A stretch of DNA of 30,939 bases from Brachionus koreanus (Eukaryota > Rotifera > Eurotatoria > Ploima > Brachionidae). This document shows positions 10,046 through 21,100 of this stretch, one piece after another. The stretch is from positions 907,857 to 938,795 of the forward strand of contig PJRA01000428.1 in NCBI GenBank assembly GCA_016987375.1, given 5' to 3'. Position 1 is the first letter of the stretch. Each line of letters begins with the position of its first letter. The notes beneath the pieces were generated by a model that saw nothing but the letters and a program-made list of their open reading frames with translations, was not told the origin of the DNA and did not search any database. The translations under genes and the position numbers were made by a program.

Positions 10046-10349
10046 ACACAAAAAATTTTTTAACCCTAATTAATCTCGAATCATTATTTTAAACAATATT
10101 AAAACAATAGTACAATTAATATTTGGTTTTTTGTATTTTTTCCAATTTTAAAACTCAAAGATCGGAGGAATTTTTCGACCTAATTATTTGACTCGTTTTT
10201 TTGCTTTTTTTTCAAATTATTTTGTTATAAAACTTAAATAGTTTTAAATATACTTAAATATTTGATTTAAGATATGATTGAAAAAAAAATTGGAAAAATG
10301 ATCAAATTTTTTTGAATAAAAAAAAAACAAATAGGAAGTAAAAAAAAGG

Positions 10350-10917
10350 NNNNNNNNNNNNNNNNNNNNNNNNNNNNNNNNNNNNNNNNNNNNNNNNNNN
10401 NNNNNNNNNNNNNNNNNNNNNNNNNNNNNNNNNNNNNNNNNNNNNNNNNNNNNNNNNNNNNNNNNNNNNNNNNNNNNNNNNNNNNNNNNNNNNNNNNNNN
10501 NNNNNNNNNNNNNNNNNNNNNNNNNNNNNNNNNNNNNNNNNNNNNNNNNNNNNNNNNNNNNNNNNNNNNNNNNNNNNNNNNNNNNNNNNNNNNNNNNNNN
10601 NNNNNNNNNNNNNNNNNNNNNNNNNNNNNNNNNNNNNNNNNNNNNNNNNNNNNNNNNNNNNNNNNNNNNNNNNNNNNNNNNNNNNNNNNNNNNNNNNNNN
10701 NNNNNNNNNNNNNNNNNNNNNNNNNNNNNNNNNNNNNNNNNNNNNNNNNNNNNNNNNNNNNNNNNNNNNNNNNNNNNNNNNNNNNNNNNNNNNNNNNNNN
10801 NNNNNNNNNNNNNNNNNNNNNNNNNNNNNNNNNNNNNNNNNNNNNNNNNNNNNNNNNNNNNNNNNNNNNNNNNNNNNNNNNNNNNNNNNNNNNNNNNNNN
10901 NNNNNNNNNNNNNNNNN
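10350..10917. other. Assembly gap (568 Ns)
   Basis: Unresolved bases inside the TAF3 intron. An open frame spanning the Ns is an artefact. Confidence 0.99.
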
Positions 10918-10930
10918 ACGAAGTTACAAA

Positions 10931-10971
10931 AGGGGTTCAAAAGACCCCTCCGGTTTTTGAGTGTTAAACCG
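10931..10971. repeat. Two adjacent GC-containing hairpins at the gap edge
   Basis: AGGGGT (10931-10936) pairs with ACCCCT (10944-10949) around a 7-nt loop. One base later, CGGTTT (10951-10956) pairs with AAACCG (10966-10971) around a 9-nt loop. Both stems are perfect 6-bp and far more GC-rich than the neighbourhood. They may belong to the unresolved repeat that caused the gap. They are not a tRNA: there is no acceptor stem or anticodon arm. Confidence 0.5.
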
Positions 10972-11597
10972 AATTGCCAAAATTCATAAAAAAAAGCTTT
11001 AAAAAATTTAAATAGAAAATTTTCTACATAAAAAAAATTGATTTTAAGAAAAATAATTCAAATTAAAAAAAATTTTTTTTCGGTAAATCATGTCTGTTAA
11101 ATGATAGGTAATGTTAAATCTCTATTTTTTTCTTATCATAATAAATAAGCTAATAAAAAAATGTTCAAATATCAAATTTAATTTTTTTCTAATAGATTAA
11201 ATTTAGGTATACAAATAAAATATTATTTGAAGAAAAAATTCCGTCAGCCAAGTGGCAAAATTCTTGAAAAATGACATTTTTTTGGAGACAACAAGCAAAT
11301 TCTGTCATTAATCAAGGATTTTTGATTGATGATGTTTGAGTCAATGCTTTAGATTTTGAGGGTTTTTATTCTGGTTAGAAGTAAACATTTGATGATAAAT
11401 TTTTCAATCTAACACTATTTAGCTTTTTCGTTAACCCGTATTGTTAAAAAAATATTTTTTTAAATGCCCGGTTATTGATAATTAATTTTTTTTAAATCTT
11501 TTTTTCAATTTTTTCAAATCCTTGGGTTAGGTTTAGGGGGTTTTAAGTTAGAAAACAATTTACTTAGATTATTAGAAAAAAAAAATTTTTCACTTAC

Positions 11598-12437
11598 ACA
11601 AAAGTTAACTGCGTTTGTATAAATGAGTCTTTTGTATTTGGATTTTGGTTTATGAGCATAGCGAGGAAGCATAGCACTTGGTCCGATAGGAGTTCGACTT
11701 TTTGTCTCACATTCTGTCTGTTCGCTCGATTCGTCCTGCATATTTTCTTTATCTATTCTATTTTTGAACAAAAACTTTGGCTCGTAGACCGACTTCCATG
11801 AGGTATTTTTAAATTTTTGTCCATTTTTGACAATAAAAACGGACTGTTGAGATTGTAGTGAATCTTTGGCGAATTCCTCGCTAGTATTTTGGATCGACTG
11901 ATTCAAAATTATTTCGGCCTCTTGTATTTTTTGCTTATCCAAAGTCATTAAAGGCATATAATCGTAAATGTGCTCATTCTCTTCATCACTTTGTCTCTCT
12001 AATAATTCCTTGTTATTCGGATCCGAGCAGTAGCCCAAATAGTCGGCATAGGATTTTTGTTTTTGTTTGGACTTAGCCCGTTTTTTAACATCCTCCGGTA
12101 TGAAGCGCTCTTCTTTGTCTGCATCATAAACGCTTTTGCTTATATGCTTTTTGAGCTCAAACTCAGGCGTGTCGACATATTTTATATACTCCTCTAAATC
12201 AGCTATGCTAACTTTGTGCTTGTCGAAGGCTCGAGCCACGTCATCCAAACACGTTTCAGTTCGGTTTGCCAGTTCGGCATAATCGTTTGACGTTTTGCTT
12301 AATAAATAAATGTATCGCTCTAATATTTCGACTAAAATATCTAAGGCAGATGCTTGGACCGTTTGGAAGCCCACTGTCTGTAGAATTTGCCCCACTGACA
12401 CTTTGAGCAAAGATCGTGTGTAGCTAATAGGTGACAT
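11598..12437 (-). CDS. TAF3: TAF3, exon 1: N-terminal histone-fold domain
   Basis: 280 codons from ATG 12437 to a GTAAGT donor at 11597. Residues 1-90 match the TAF3/BIP2 histone fold: YTRSLLKVSVGQILQ, then AELANRTETCLDDV and VSIADLEEYIKYVD, in the order of the SRSLLRVSVAQI, SELYGRT..LDDV and LHELEDYI segments of the vertebrate protein. This domain pairs with TAF10 in TFIID (known of the family). After it comes a linker with EERFIPEDV and YDYMPLM, resembling the EYIPDYLP stretch of other TAF3 proteins, then Ser/Gln/Glu-rich sequence. The frame runs past the donor to 11514, but that part (SEKFFFSNNLSK onward) is AT-rich and regarded as intron. Exon 2 is 2.6 kb downstream at 8983. Confidence 0.92.
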
Positions 12438-13818
12438 GGTCTAAATCATTATATTATTTCCGAATTAAAATATTAAATTTTATAGAATTATTTTATATGT
12501 TGATAATTTAATTTGACATGGATTTGAAATTACTGCGATTTAAGTGCAAAATTATGTTAACAAATGAACACTTTTTAAGAACAGCAATGAAAATTAAGAG
12601 CTTGTTTCAAAATTTTATTAGATTTTTTTTTGTTTAAAATTTTTTAAATTTGAAAAATAATTTTAGTAATATCTAAATAGGTGCATTTAACTTTAATTAA
12701 AAGTGTCTCATTTATGTTTAGACTCCAATTTTACCAACAAAAATAAATAAATTTCAACTGTTTGATTGGAAATAGAAAAAATTTTCTTCTATCTGTTTTT
12801 TTTTTTTAATTTCTCAAAAAATTAAAATTTTTTTATTTCAATGGCAAAAGCATTAATATTACTATTTATTTTATTAATTAAATTGAGCCTTAAAGGCAAT
12901 TTTAAAAATTTAGTTTAGTTTAGTTTATCGAATAAATATAAACGGCATAATTGATGACAACTTTGAAAACAGTAGTACTATGTTTCTAAATTATTTTATA
13001 TAATTATTTTTTTAAATTGAATTAAATGATTCTATGAATGAGAAGAAAAAAAAATAAACGGTAGGATCGGTTTTGGCTGATAGTTTAGCTGCTTGTGCTG
13101 ACGCTTTGGTTCTTCATTTTAGTCTAAATTTTTTATTTTATATAAAAGAAAAATTCATTTAAAATTATTTTTAAATTTAATAGAAAACCCTACTTTTTTG
13201 CACTTTTGTATGCATTTTTAAGGGTCAATAAAAAATATAGTTAAGTAAATTAAAGTTTTAAAAAAAATTTTCAATATCTTCACACAATATCCAGTTTTTT
13301 TTAAGATTTTTTAAATGAATTTAATTTTAATTTCAAAAATTATTGCTTGCTAAAGTTAAAACGGAAATTATTTTTTAAGTTTAATATATTAAAATTGTTT
13401 TTCTAGAAAAAAATTTGGTGACTTAAAATAAAATTTTGAATTATGATCACAAAAATCGGGCTTTATTTTATTAAAATTGACTATTTTTGATAAAAATATT
13501 CCGTTAATAGTTGACTATTATTTCTAATTTTCGCTTTTTTGAAATTTTGAAATTAAAATATTTGCAGTCTTTTTACTTTATTAAATTTTAACTCAAATGT
13601 ATTTTTAATTAAACTAGGTGATTTTTTATAAATTATAGTTTATTGAAATAGTAGAATTTTTATTGAATTATCCAAGCTTAGTGCTTAAAAGGATAGTTTT
13701 GTTATTTAAATCTGCGAAGTGTAAACGAAATGTACGGTCTTGATGGTGGCCGATTAAATTTCTGAGTTTAAGTATTTGATTCATCAGACATTTTATTCCT
13801 ATTCTTAAGTAAGTTAAC

Positions 13819-13842
13819 TAATAATAATAATAATAATAATAA
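13819..13842. repeat. (TAA)8 microsatellite
   Basis: Eight perfect TAA units, directly followed by a structured stretch (13858-13912). Confidence 0.95.
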
Positions 13843-13857
13843 TTGTTAATATTCTAC

Positions 13858-13912
13858 TGTCAAGTTTAGTTTAACTAAACTGACAAAGCAGGAAGACTAA
13901 CATAATCCTGCT
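13858..13912. repeat. Two tandem hairpins after the microsatellite
   Basis: At 13858-13885, TGTCA plus GTTTAGTT pairs with AACTAAAC plus TGACA. There is one bulged A and almost no loop, giving 13 base pairs. At 13887-13912, AGCAGGA pairs perfectly with TCCTGCT around a 12-nt loop. AGACTAAC occurs twice (13894 and 13918). This could be a foldback remnant or a structured transcript. Confidence 0.5.
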
Positions 13913-14638
13913 ATAGTAGACTAACTAATTCTTAAATTCAATAAAAATAAAGAAAAAAATGAAAATAAAAAAATAAATAAATCAATTAACTAATAATTTC
14001 ATTTTGGAAAATTTAAGCTGTATCTTATTAAGATGTATCTTTATTTATTAATCAAGGTAAATCGAATTTTTTATTCAATTTTTTGTCAATATTTTTTTAT
14101 TGAATATTTTTTTTCTTCAATTAAGTTATTAATTAATTCAATTTTCTAAAAATTACGTCAAAACTTCACTCACCAGTCAAAATAGCGATTAAAAAAATTA
14201 GAAATAGAAAATATTAATCGAAAAATTAACATTTAAAATTTGAATTAATTTTTTGTCACAAATTCCCCAAGGCCTAATTTTTGTCTTATTTTTACTTTTT
14301 AATTTTTTAAAATTTGCCTTAAAAGCCTTCATTCTAATAAATAATAATAATGATGTTGAGAGCTACTGTTATTATTTTTGAATAAAGTAAAGGTAATTTC
14401 TATTCAATTAAAAAACAAAATTAAACAAAAAAATTTATATTTTGGCACATTTATTAAATAATTAAAAAAAATATCTAAAGTTTAAAATTGAAGAATATCG
14501 ACAAATAAAAATGGCTTTTTTAAAGTCTTAAAAGAAAATCGGTGCTTGTTTTTTATCGGCACGTAAATGTGAGAAGAGAACGAGAAGATAAAATTTTTTT
14601 TAATAAAAATTTAAAAAAAAATATACACATTTTTTGTC

Positions 14639-14644
14639 TTTATT
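14639..14644 (-). promoter_or_regulatory. Poly(A) signal of Pellino
   Basis: AATAAA on the minus strand lies about 50 nt past the TAA stop at 14697-14695. Confidence 0.45.
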
Positions 14645-14694
14645 TTTTTTAAACTACAAATGAACCCGTTTTTGCTAGCTGCTTGTCTTTGAAA

Positions 14695-16370
14695 TTAAAC
14701 ACCCTCCTGAAAAATTAGTTTTACAAAAGGCTGTTCTTTGCACAATGTTACTGCACAAAATGGGCAAATGCTGCACAGACCTTGTGCAGTGCCTTGCGGC
14801 ACCAAAATTCGACTCCAGTATTTACATGTTTTTTCACTAGCCATGTGGCCACAAGGTTTGAATGCATACGGTTTGAAAAGATTAGCAATGTTAATGTCTG
14901 TGTCGGTGAACAGCGACGGCTCGAGACCCATCACTAGCTGAACATAGGGACCGACCTTGCGGCACAGGGGACACTCGCGCTCATTATCTTTTTTTATTCC
15001 CCAATCATGATTGCCATGAACGTGACCACATTTGAGATAAACCATGGGAACGCGATCACTCGAATTGAGGCTCGAGGTCGATGTGCTCAAATCAAATTGG
15101 TTCGAAACGCCAGCAGATGCAAAAACCAGGGTTTTTAATCCGACTGGGCACTGAGGGCGCAATTGATTCAAATACTCGAGATTCATATCCAAATAATGTT
15201 TGGTCGGAGTGCGCTGTAGGCCCTCTATCGAGCGCCATAGTAGCGTGGCGCCGCACAGATCAATTAAAGTTCCGTCTCTTAGGATATTACTCTTGTTTGG
15301 ATTGGAAATATGACCGCTTTTGGACAGCATAGGGGTCAGCCTCGTCTCGGACAAACTGAAAACTGCACCTCCCACAGACACTTCCATCCATTCACTAGAC
15401 TTGCTCTCCACTCCTGTAAAACCACTTGTTGGATGCATTATTAAAACACCATTTGTGGTCACACCGTCCAATTCATTTTTTTCATTTGTCCACTTGGTTG
15501 CTTTTTCGCCAAGAAAAATTCGCTTCGAAGCATCAAAGCCCGCTGCATAAATTCTGGCTGTGTACGGATATTCTCGATCTACAATAATTCTACACGAAAA
15601 TCGACTTATGGTGCTTTGTTGATGCTGATTTGTGGTCTTGAGACCCGAACTAGTCACTTGAGGCACTTGAGTGTCCAAAACTATGAAATCTATGGCCGAT
15701 TCTGATGATCGACCTATTTGAAACATGTCAGTTTTTTCATCACTACTGTACTGAACTACTACGGTTTGATTACGTGACAAAGTGTATGTTACGGAATGAT
15801 TTGGATGTTTTTGAATTAAATTCTAATTTTTTTTTTTTTAAAAATAAAATTATTATTTTTTTTGAAAATTTTTTTATCTAAAATTATTACGTCAGCCTCT
15901 TGAGAAGATTGAACAAAATGTTGAGAAGCTGGTTTGACGCCGTTGGGTAAATCGCGTCTTTTCAGCATAAATTTACTCTTTCGTCTAGGACTATTTGAGT
16001 TGTTAATGGAACCATTGTAGCCCAAGACGACAAGTTCACCGTATTTGATTGAAGTGGCGTTCATGCGTCTTGTTTCAGCCTCTTTTTGATCGACCGCCTT
16101 CAATTTTGGATAGAGAATATTGTTTATGTTGTTATTGTTGGTGTCCAAATTTGAGCCCGAGTCTGTGAACGACGACGAGGTCGAGTACGATGCCGACGAG
16201 GCGCTTGTTGACGTTGACGGATTCAACTCATCGCTGTGAAGTAGTTTGTTGTTCGAATTGGCTCGAACTATTGAATTGGTGACAAATAAAGTGCCTGGTT
16301 TTTCTCTACTCGAACTTCGGCTTCGAATTTTTAGCTTGGAATTATTTGGCAAATCTATGGTTTTTGTCAT
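14695..16370 (-). CDS. Pli: Pellino E3 ubiquitin ligase (FHA plus RING-like)
   Basis: Exons 16370..15891 and 15822..14695 are joined across a 68-bp intron (GAC|GTAATA to ATTAG|AAT, both phase 0) and encode 535 residues. From residue 109 the protein follows Pellino closely: KYGELVVLGYNGSI, RRKSKF, NGVKP, then after the junction HSVTYTLSRNQTVVVQY, TDMFQIGRSSESAIDF, STISRFSCRI, TARIYAAGFDASKRIFLGEK, DLCGATLLWR and RPQCPVG. This core carries the phosphothreonine-binding FHA fold. The C-terminal RING-like part keeps its Cys/His ligands: CGHVHG (425), CPLC (444), CGH (484) and CPFC (513). Pellinos ubiquitinate IRAK/Pelle and tune Toll/IL-1 signalling (known of the family). About 105 extra N-terminal residues are Ser/Thr/Asn-rich. 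Met103 (MNATSIKYGEL) would give 433 residues, near the usual 418-424, so the start is uncertain. Confidence 0.95.
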
Positions 16371-16803
16371 TGTGAAAAAGTTAAAAAAAAAAGCTAAAAA
16401 TTAAATCCTATTTTTATCATCTAAAATTTAATAAAAATAAAAAAGGTTATTTTAATCAAGTGTACTTTTTTTTCTTATGACGTAATTTAAATTTAATCAG
16501 GGTAAATTAATGGTTAAAAGTACGTGATTTGACTTGGTTTATTTTGTTTGTTTTAGAGCAATAGTAAAAAGGTTGGTTGTGGAAAAATTCACATTTTTGC
16601 CAAATGTCAAAATTCATGAAAGATTGTTACCTGAGTGCAGTCACGTGTTTGCACGTCACATTGTAGACCGAGACTTGTTGGTGAGTAGTTGAATTTTTTC
16701 TAGCTCTTTGATTTTGATTGATTTGACGATTGCATATGATTTTAAAGTGTTGGTTTGACTTAAAAGATGAGAGGGAATAAATGAGTTATGTTTAGTCGAG
16801 GTT

Positions 16804-16901
16804 TTGCATGCATTCGATTAAGCTAAATGCATGCAATTTTTAATTTTTAAGTCAAACTTTTTCATTTAATTGTAATTGACTAAATATGCATGCGTTTAGT
16901 C
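16804..16901. promoter_or_regulatory. Cluster of GCATGC palindromes upstream of Pellino
   Basis: TTGCATGCATT (16804-16814) is a perfect inverted repeat of AATGCATGCAA (16826-16836), separated by 11 bp. A third GCATGC lies at 16888-16893 inside arms GACTAAA (16878-16884) and TTTAGTC (16895-16901). Three GCATGC words in 100 bp of very AT-rich DNA is unusual. The cluster is about 430-530 bp upstream of the Pellino ATG. Whether it is regulatory or a repeat is inference. Confidence 0.35.
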
Positions 16902-17231
16902 TAGAAAAACCTGAAGATCTCTTTGTTTGATTTAAATGTTGGCTTAATTGATTAGCAAATTTTATAAATTTAAAAAAAATCGTTTTTAAATTTTTTTTTC
17001 ACATTAAAATTATATTGATATTAAACCAAAAAATTGATAGAGGTTCTCAATTTCTTGTGGAAACTTGATGCAGTAACAAATTTGTTGTGACTGGTATGCT
17101 AAACGATAAGAAGATAAATTATTCAAGGTGTTAAATCTCTTTTAATTAATGTTTGAAAATATAGGAATATCAAAAATTTAAAATGCTCTGTTTGTTTCTT
17201 TATCTAAATATAAAAAAAGAAAAAAAATATA

Positions 17232-18135
17232 ATCTAAGCTGAAAAATATTTTTGAAATTGGTGACAACAAAGCAAAATTTTTTATCTAATTAACTTCAGT
17301 CTCATTTAAATTTTCTTTAAATTTTTAAAATTTTAACCTTGTTTAATTGACTTATTAATCATATGACTTATTAACACTAGAAAGCCCGACTGATTTCTTA
17401 AAAAAATTTCAAATAAAGTTATTAAGTTAAATTATAGATTTTCTTGAAATTTTACATTTTCTAAAAAATTTTAATCAAAATTTTTGGCTAATAAAAGCTA
17501 TTTTTTAAAATTTTATTTTAATGTGATAAATTTAGAGTTTTAATTTTCAAAAAAGGGTCAAATAAACATTTTATTGAGAAACCAACCGGTCTTTCTAATG
17601 GTATTTACGCCATTAAAGTAATTAACTTCAAATCAAAACTTAAACAATTCAAATATCGTAATATAATAACTCTTAACTAGTTTATTTATTTCAATGAACG
17701 CCTTTAAGGCAATGTAAAAAAAATTATTACCTCTTTTGAAAAATAACAAGTAAGAGTTGAGCAGTAGTCAAAGGAGGGTAAAATCAAAGTTTTTAAAAAC
17801 TGTATTTTAACAGAAGTTGACAGATAGAAGAGTCTTTTAATACTAAGCAATTTTTATAAACAATTAAGGAGAAAAGCCTTGCTTAGAGAAACAAATTTGT
17901 CTAAGTTGAAAAATATTTTTTAAATTCGGCGAAAGGAATTTAATTTTTATCTAATTCACTTCAGTTTCATAATTTGAAAATCTAAATTTTCTATGCATTT
18001 TTAAAATAATAGACTTATTCTTTTTATCAAAAAATAAAATTTGGTTTTAATTTTTGAAGAAATGCATTTTAAAATAAATACTAAAGTTTATTTATTTATT
18101 TCAGTGAACTGTAGAGAGCGATTTAAAAAAAAAAA
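17232..18135. repeat. Diverged direct duplication
   Basis: 17232-17340 and 17899-18010 align: TCTAAG[CT]TGAAAAATATTTTT, then TTTTTATCTAATT[AC]ACTTCAGT[CT]TCAT, then AAATTTTCT. Each is followed downstream by TTTATTTATTTCA[AG]TGAAC (17686 and 18096). The second unit is shorter. The distal part, with GCCTTTAAGGCAAT at 17702-17715, is also similar to 12834-12900, so the unit is probably a dispersed non-coding repeat. Confidence 0.5.
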
Positions 18136-21100
18136 GAAGCTCTATATGCTCTTAAAATCGCATGTAGGAAACTACATTTTCATACTTGTATCAATTGTTA
18201 AAGTCTGCTAATTAAGTTTTAAAAAACCCTTAGCAAAACGCTCTTATACATTAAAATCTAATTCTGCTAAAATTGCAAATATGTATACTCCATTTATAGA
18301 GACAATTTTTAAATTTAGAAGATTTTTCAATGTTTGTTCTGTTCTATTCTACTTAAAAACAAAAAGCTTAAAATTCAATGGAAAAATTTGGAATGAATCT
18401 AACAATTTATCCAAAAAATTAGAATAGTCCCCGAACTAGACAAATTATTAACTTAATAAAACTAGTAAATCATGACTAAAATTATAAAAACTCAATTAAT
18501 TCAAAATAAATCTGACTTAAATAAAAATTTATCATTTATTTAGTTTTATTCTGAAATAATATAACATAGTTTTAAATTGATGATCTATTATGGAATAAAA
18601 AAAATTCAACATTCCATTCAACTTTTTCCTAAAGTTAGCAAATGATTCATAAATTTATTTTTTATAATGAGTTTTATTTCAAATTAAACATTCATTTAAA
18701 AAAATTAGGAAATTTTTGTTTATGCTTTCAAAACTTAATCATGAGGCTAAAAGAAGGTCTAAGTCTCCATTATAACTGACCAAGACTCCGCCTATACTAT
18801 TATTCTAATAAATTTCTAGCACCAATTAAGAACTATTGGTACACATTAATTTATTGATTAGCTTTAAATTTTTAACACAAATATTAATACCCAAAATTAA
18901 AAACAAAAATCTAATAAAAAAGATTTAAGTTAACTTAAGAAACAAATAGTTTTTTGTTTAAAAATTAAAAAATGATGATTTTCATTTAACGAGATAATAC
19001 AATAATCTTGATTTAAAATTGATTTACCCAATTTTTTTCTAAAAAAAACTAATTTCAATAGTTTTTTTACTCATTGATGATTTTTATTAGCAAATAATTA
19101 AAAAATAAAAAATAAACCTTATTAGCATTTATTCTTTAGTTTTTTTTGTATAAAAATAAAGGTAAATTATATAAAACTAATTTGAAATAATCTTATTGAA
19201 GAAAAAAACACGTTTTTTTAAATTTAACTTAAGAGCATAAAAATAAAAAAATTTTTTAATGAGATATATTAATTAGAAAATAATTCTCCTTTTTTTATGA
19301 CACTTCTAAGTACTGATTTCATGTTTCAAAAACTTTTTAAAATACAAATTTGCTTCCTTTTCTAACTCCTCAACTTAAATTTTTTGTTATTTGTTTTAAA
19401 AGCAATCTATTTTGTAAAAAAAATAAAGGGGTTTTTGATTGAAGTTTTTTTTCCAAATAAAAAATTTAACAACAAAATAACTGACATCGCTTCTTAATAA
19501 AAACAGGTCAATGAATTAAAATTAAAATTTTCAGCATTCGAACAATCAATCAGCTTTAATATAAATTTAATTTATCTTAGTGCTTTTTTTTCTAAATCCC
19601 AACTCGTATTTTGTTTTATTAAATTTAATTTTAAGACAAACTAAAGCTTTTATCTAATATAAAGGCTTAATGGCCAGTTGATTTGTACAATTTAATTAAT
19701 TAATTTAAAATTGAAGAAAATACATTTCTAAAAAGAGTAGAATTCTCAAAGTAAATAGGTTGATATTTTCTAAAATATGTCGACTTTTTTTTTATTTGGG
19801 AGCTAAATTCTAACAAAAATACCTGAAAACATCTGACGTCAAATAAACCTTAGATAGACTCTCCTGAACTTTGAGTCTTTAGATTAAAAAATCGATATTT
19901 TACGTGATTAATAATCATTGACCATTTGTTTAGTGAAAAATCGTGTCGATGTTGACGACTCGAAACAGACCGATCTAAACACCATGCTAAATTTAATCTC
20001 TTTTTAAATATTTGCTTGGTCTTTGTGATCAGCAAAGCTCAATTGAGTTACATTCTTACATTTTTTTCGCATTTTTTATTGCTACGAGAAAAATATTTTT
20101 TTTTTGAAAATTATTCTTTCGTTCTTATGCCAACAAGAAAATAATTCATAAAAAATTCCATAGTTGTGTTTTTTTCAGGGCTTAGATTTTGATGCTTCTA
20201 AATTACTTATGTGTATCTCAATATATGAACACCAATTGATAGGGACTCTAACCAAAGACACTATAACGCGGCAAAAAAAATGTTTTTTTTTTTTAAATAA
20301 ATATTTATAAAAAAATAATTTTTTTTTAAAACCAAGCTAATATATATTTAAAAGTTAATTATTTTAAAGATATATTATTCTTTCTAAAATTTAAAAAAAA
20401 AGGTTTATGTGATCAAAAATTTAAACTTAATAATACAAGATTTTCATTAGGAAAAGTTGTCGATAAATTTGATATAAATTTGAGTTAAACTATTGATCAC
20501 TAATGATCTTAATAGCTAAAAGTAAATAATTTTAATCTAGATACCTTATTGAATGCCTATTCATAAGATTTGTCTAGTGAATGTTTACCAAATTTGTTTA
20601 CCAAATTAAATGTTTTGCTTAGTGTCTAACAAACAATAGATAAAACGCGACTTAAATCCTAGCAACACACAAGCAGCTAAATTTGCTCACGATGTATCTA
20701 AAATTTGATAAAAATTTCAAGCAAAAAGCTTGTCATTTGTGTCAATAAAAAATAAAAATTTTATTTTTCAAGTTAGCTGAATGCTATGTCCACATACTTT
20801 TTGTCAAAAAAGTAATTTTTTTGAGTTGTAGTAAAACTTTTTTTAAAATAAATCAACAAACGTGATTAATTGCTAGAGAACAGTAAGCTTGACTTTTAGT
20901 ACGCAATTCTTATTTAATTTATAATTCTGTCTATTACATTGAAAAAAAATACTCCCTCTTATCTGAAAGCAATGCGCAAAACAACATTAGACATGAATAT
21001 TACTCAGTTAAGTAATAAAAAAATTCAAAAATAAATTTTTTTTTTAAAAGTGACAAATAAATAATTAAAAGTCAAGTTTTGTTTTTATTTTGAAATATTC

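Larger units (their letters stand above)
8984..11597 (-). other. TAF3: TAF3 intron (2,614 bp) with transposon relic and assembly gap
   Basis: The donor is TGT|GTAAGT at 11597 and the acceptor is TAAG at 8984, both phase 0. The intron is much longer than the other introns in the window (56-95 bp). It contains a mariner relic in the opposite orientation (about 9240-10045), the run of Ns at 10350-10917 and a pair of hairpins at 10931-10971. An extra exon inside the gap cannot be excluded, although the joined protein already contains both hallmark TAF3 domains. Confidence 0.75.
12440..14638. other. Spacer between TAF3 and Pellino (TAF3 promoter side)
   Basis: No gene is supported. The TAF3 promoter must lie in its left part. 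Two short islands are less AT-rich than the rest: about 13062-13125 (one minus-strand frame reads RTKASAQAAKLSAKTDPTVY without stops) and about 13705-13785. Either could be an untranslated first exon, a short RNA or a decayed exon. Neither has enough sequence for a call. A (TAA)8 tract with two hairpins follows at 13819-13912. The words TTTATTTCAATG and GCCTTNAAGGCAAT near 12834-12900 recur at 17686-17715, so part of this spacer is repeat-derived. Confidence 0.45.

Noticed and set aside
10302..10940. 212-codon frame on the minus strand
   Set aside because: Almost all of it is Ns from the assembly gap.
10931..10949. GGGTTCAAAAGACCC taken as a tRNA T-arm
   Set aside because: With a tRNA-like reading the loop is 9 nt rather than 7, and no acceptor, D or anticodon stems can be found nearby.
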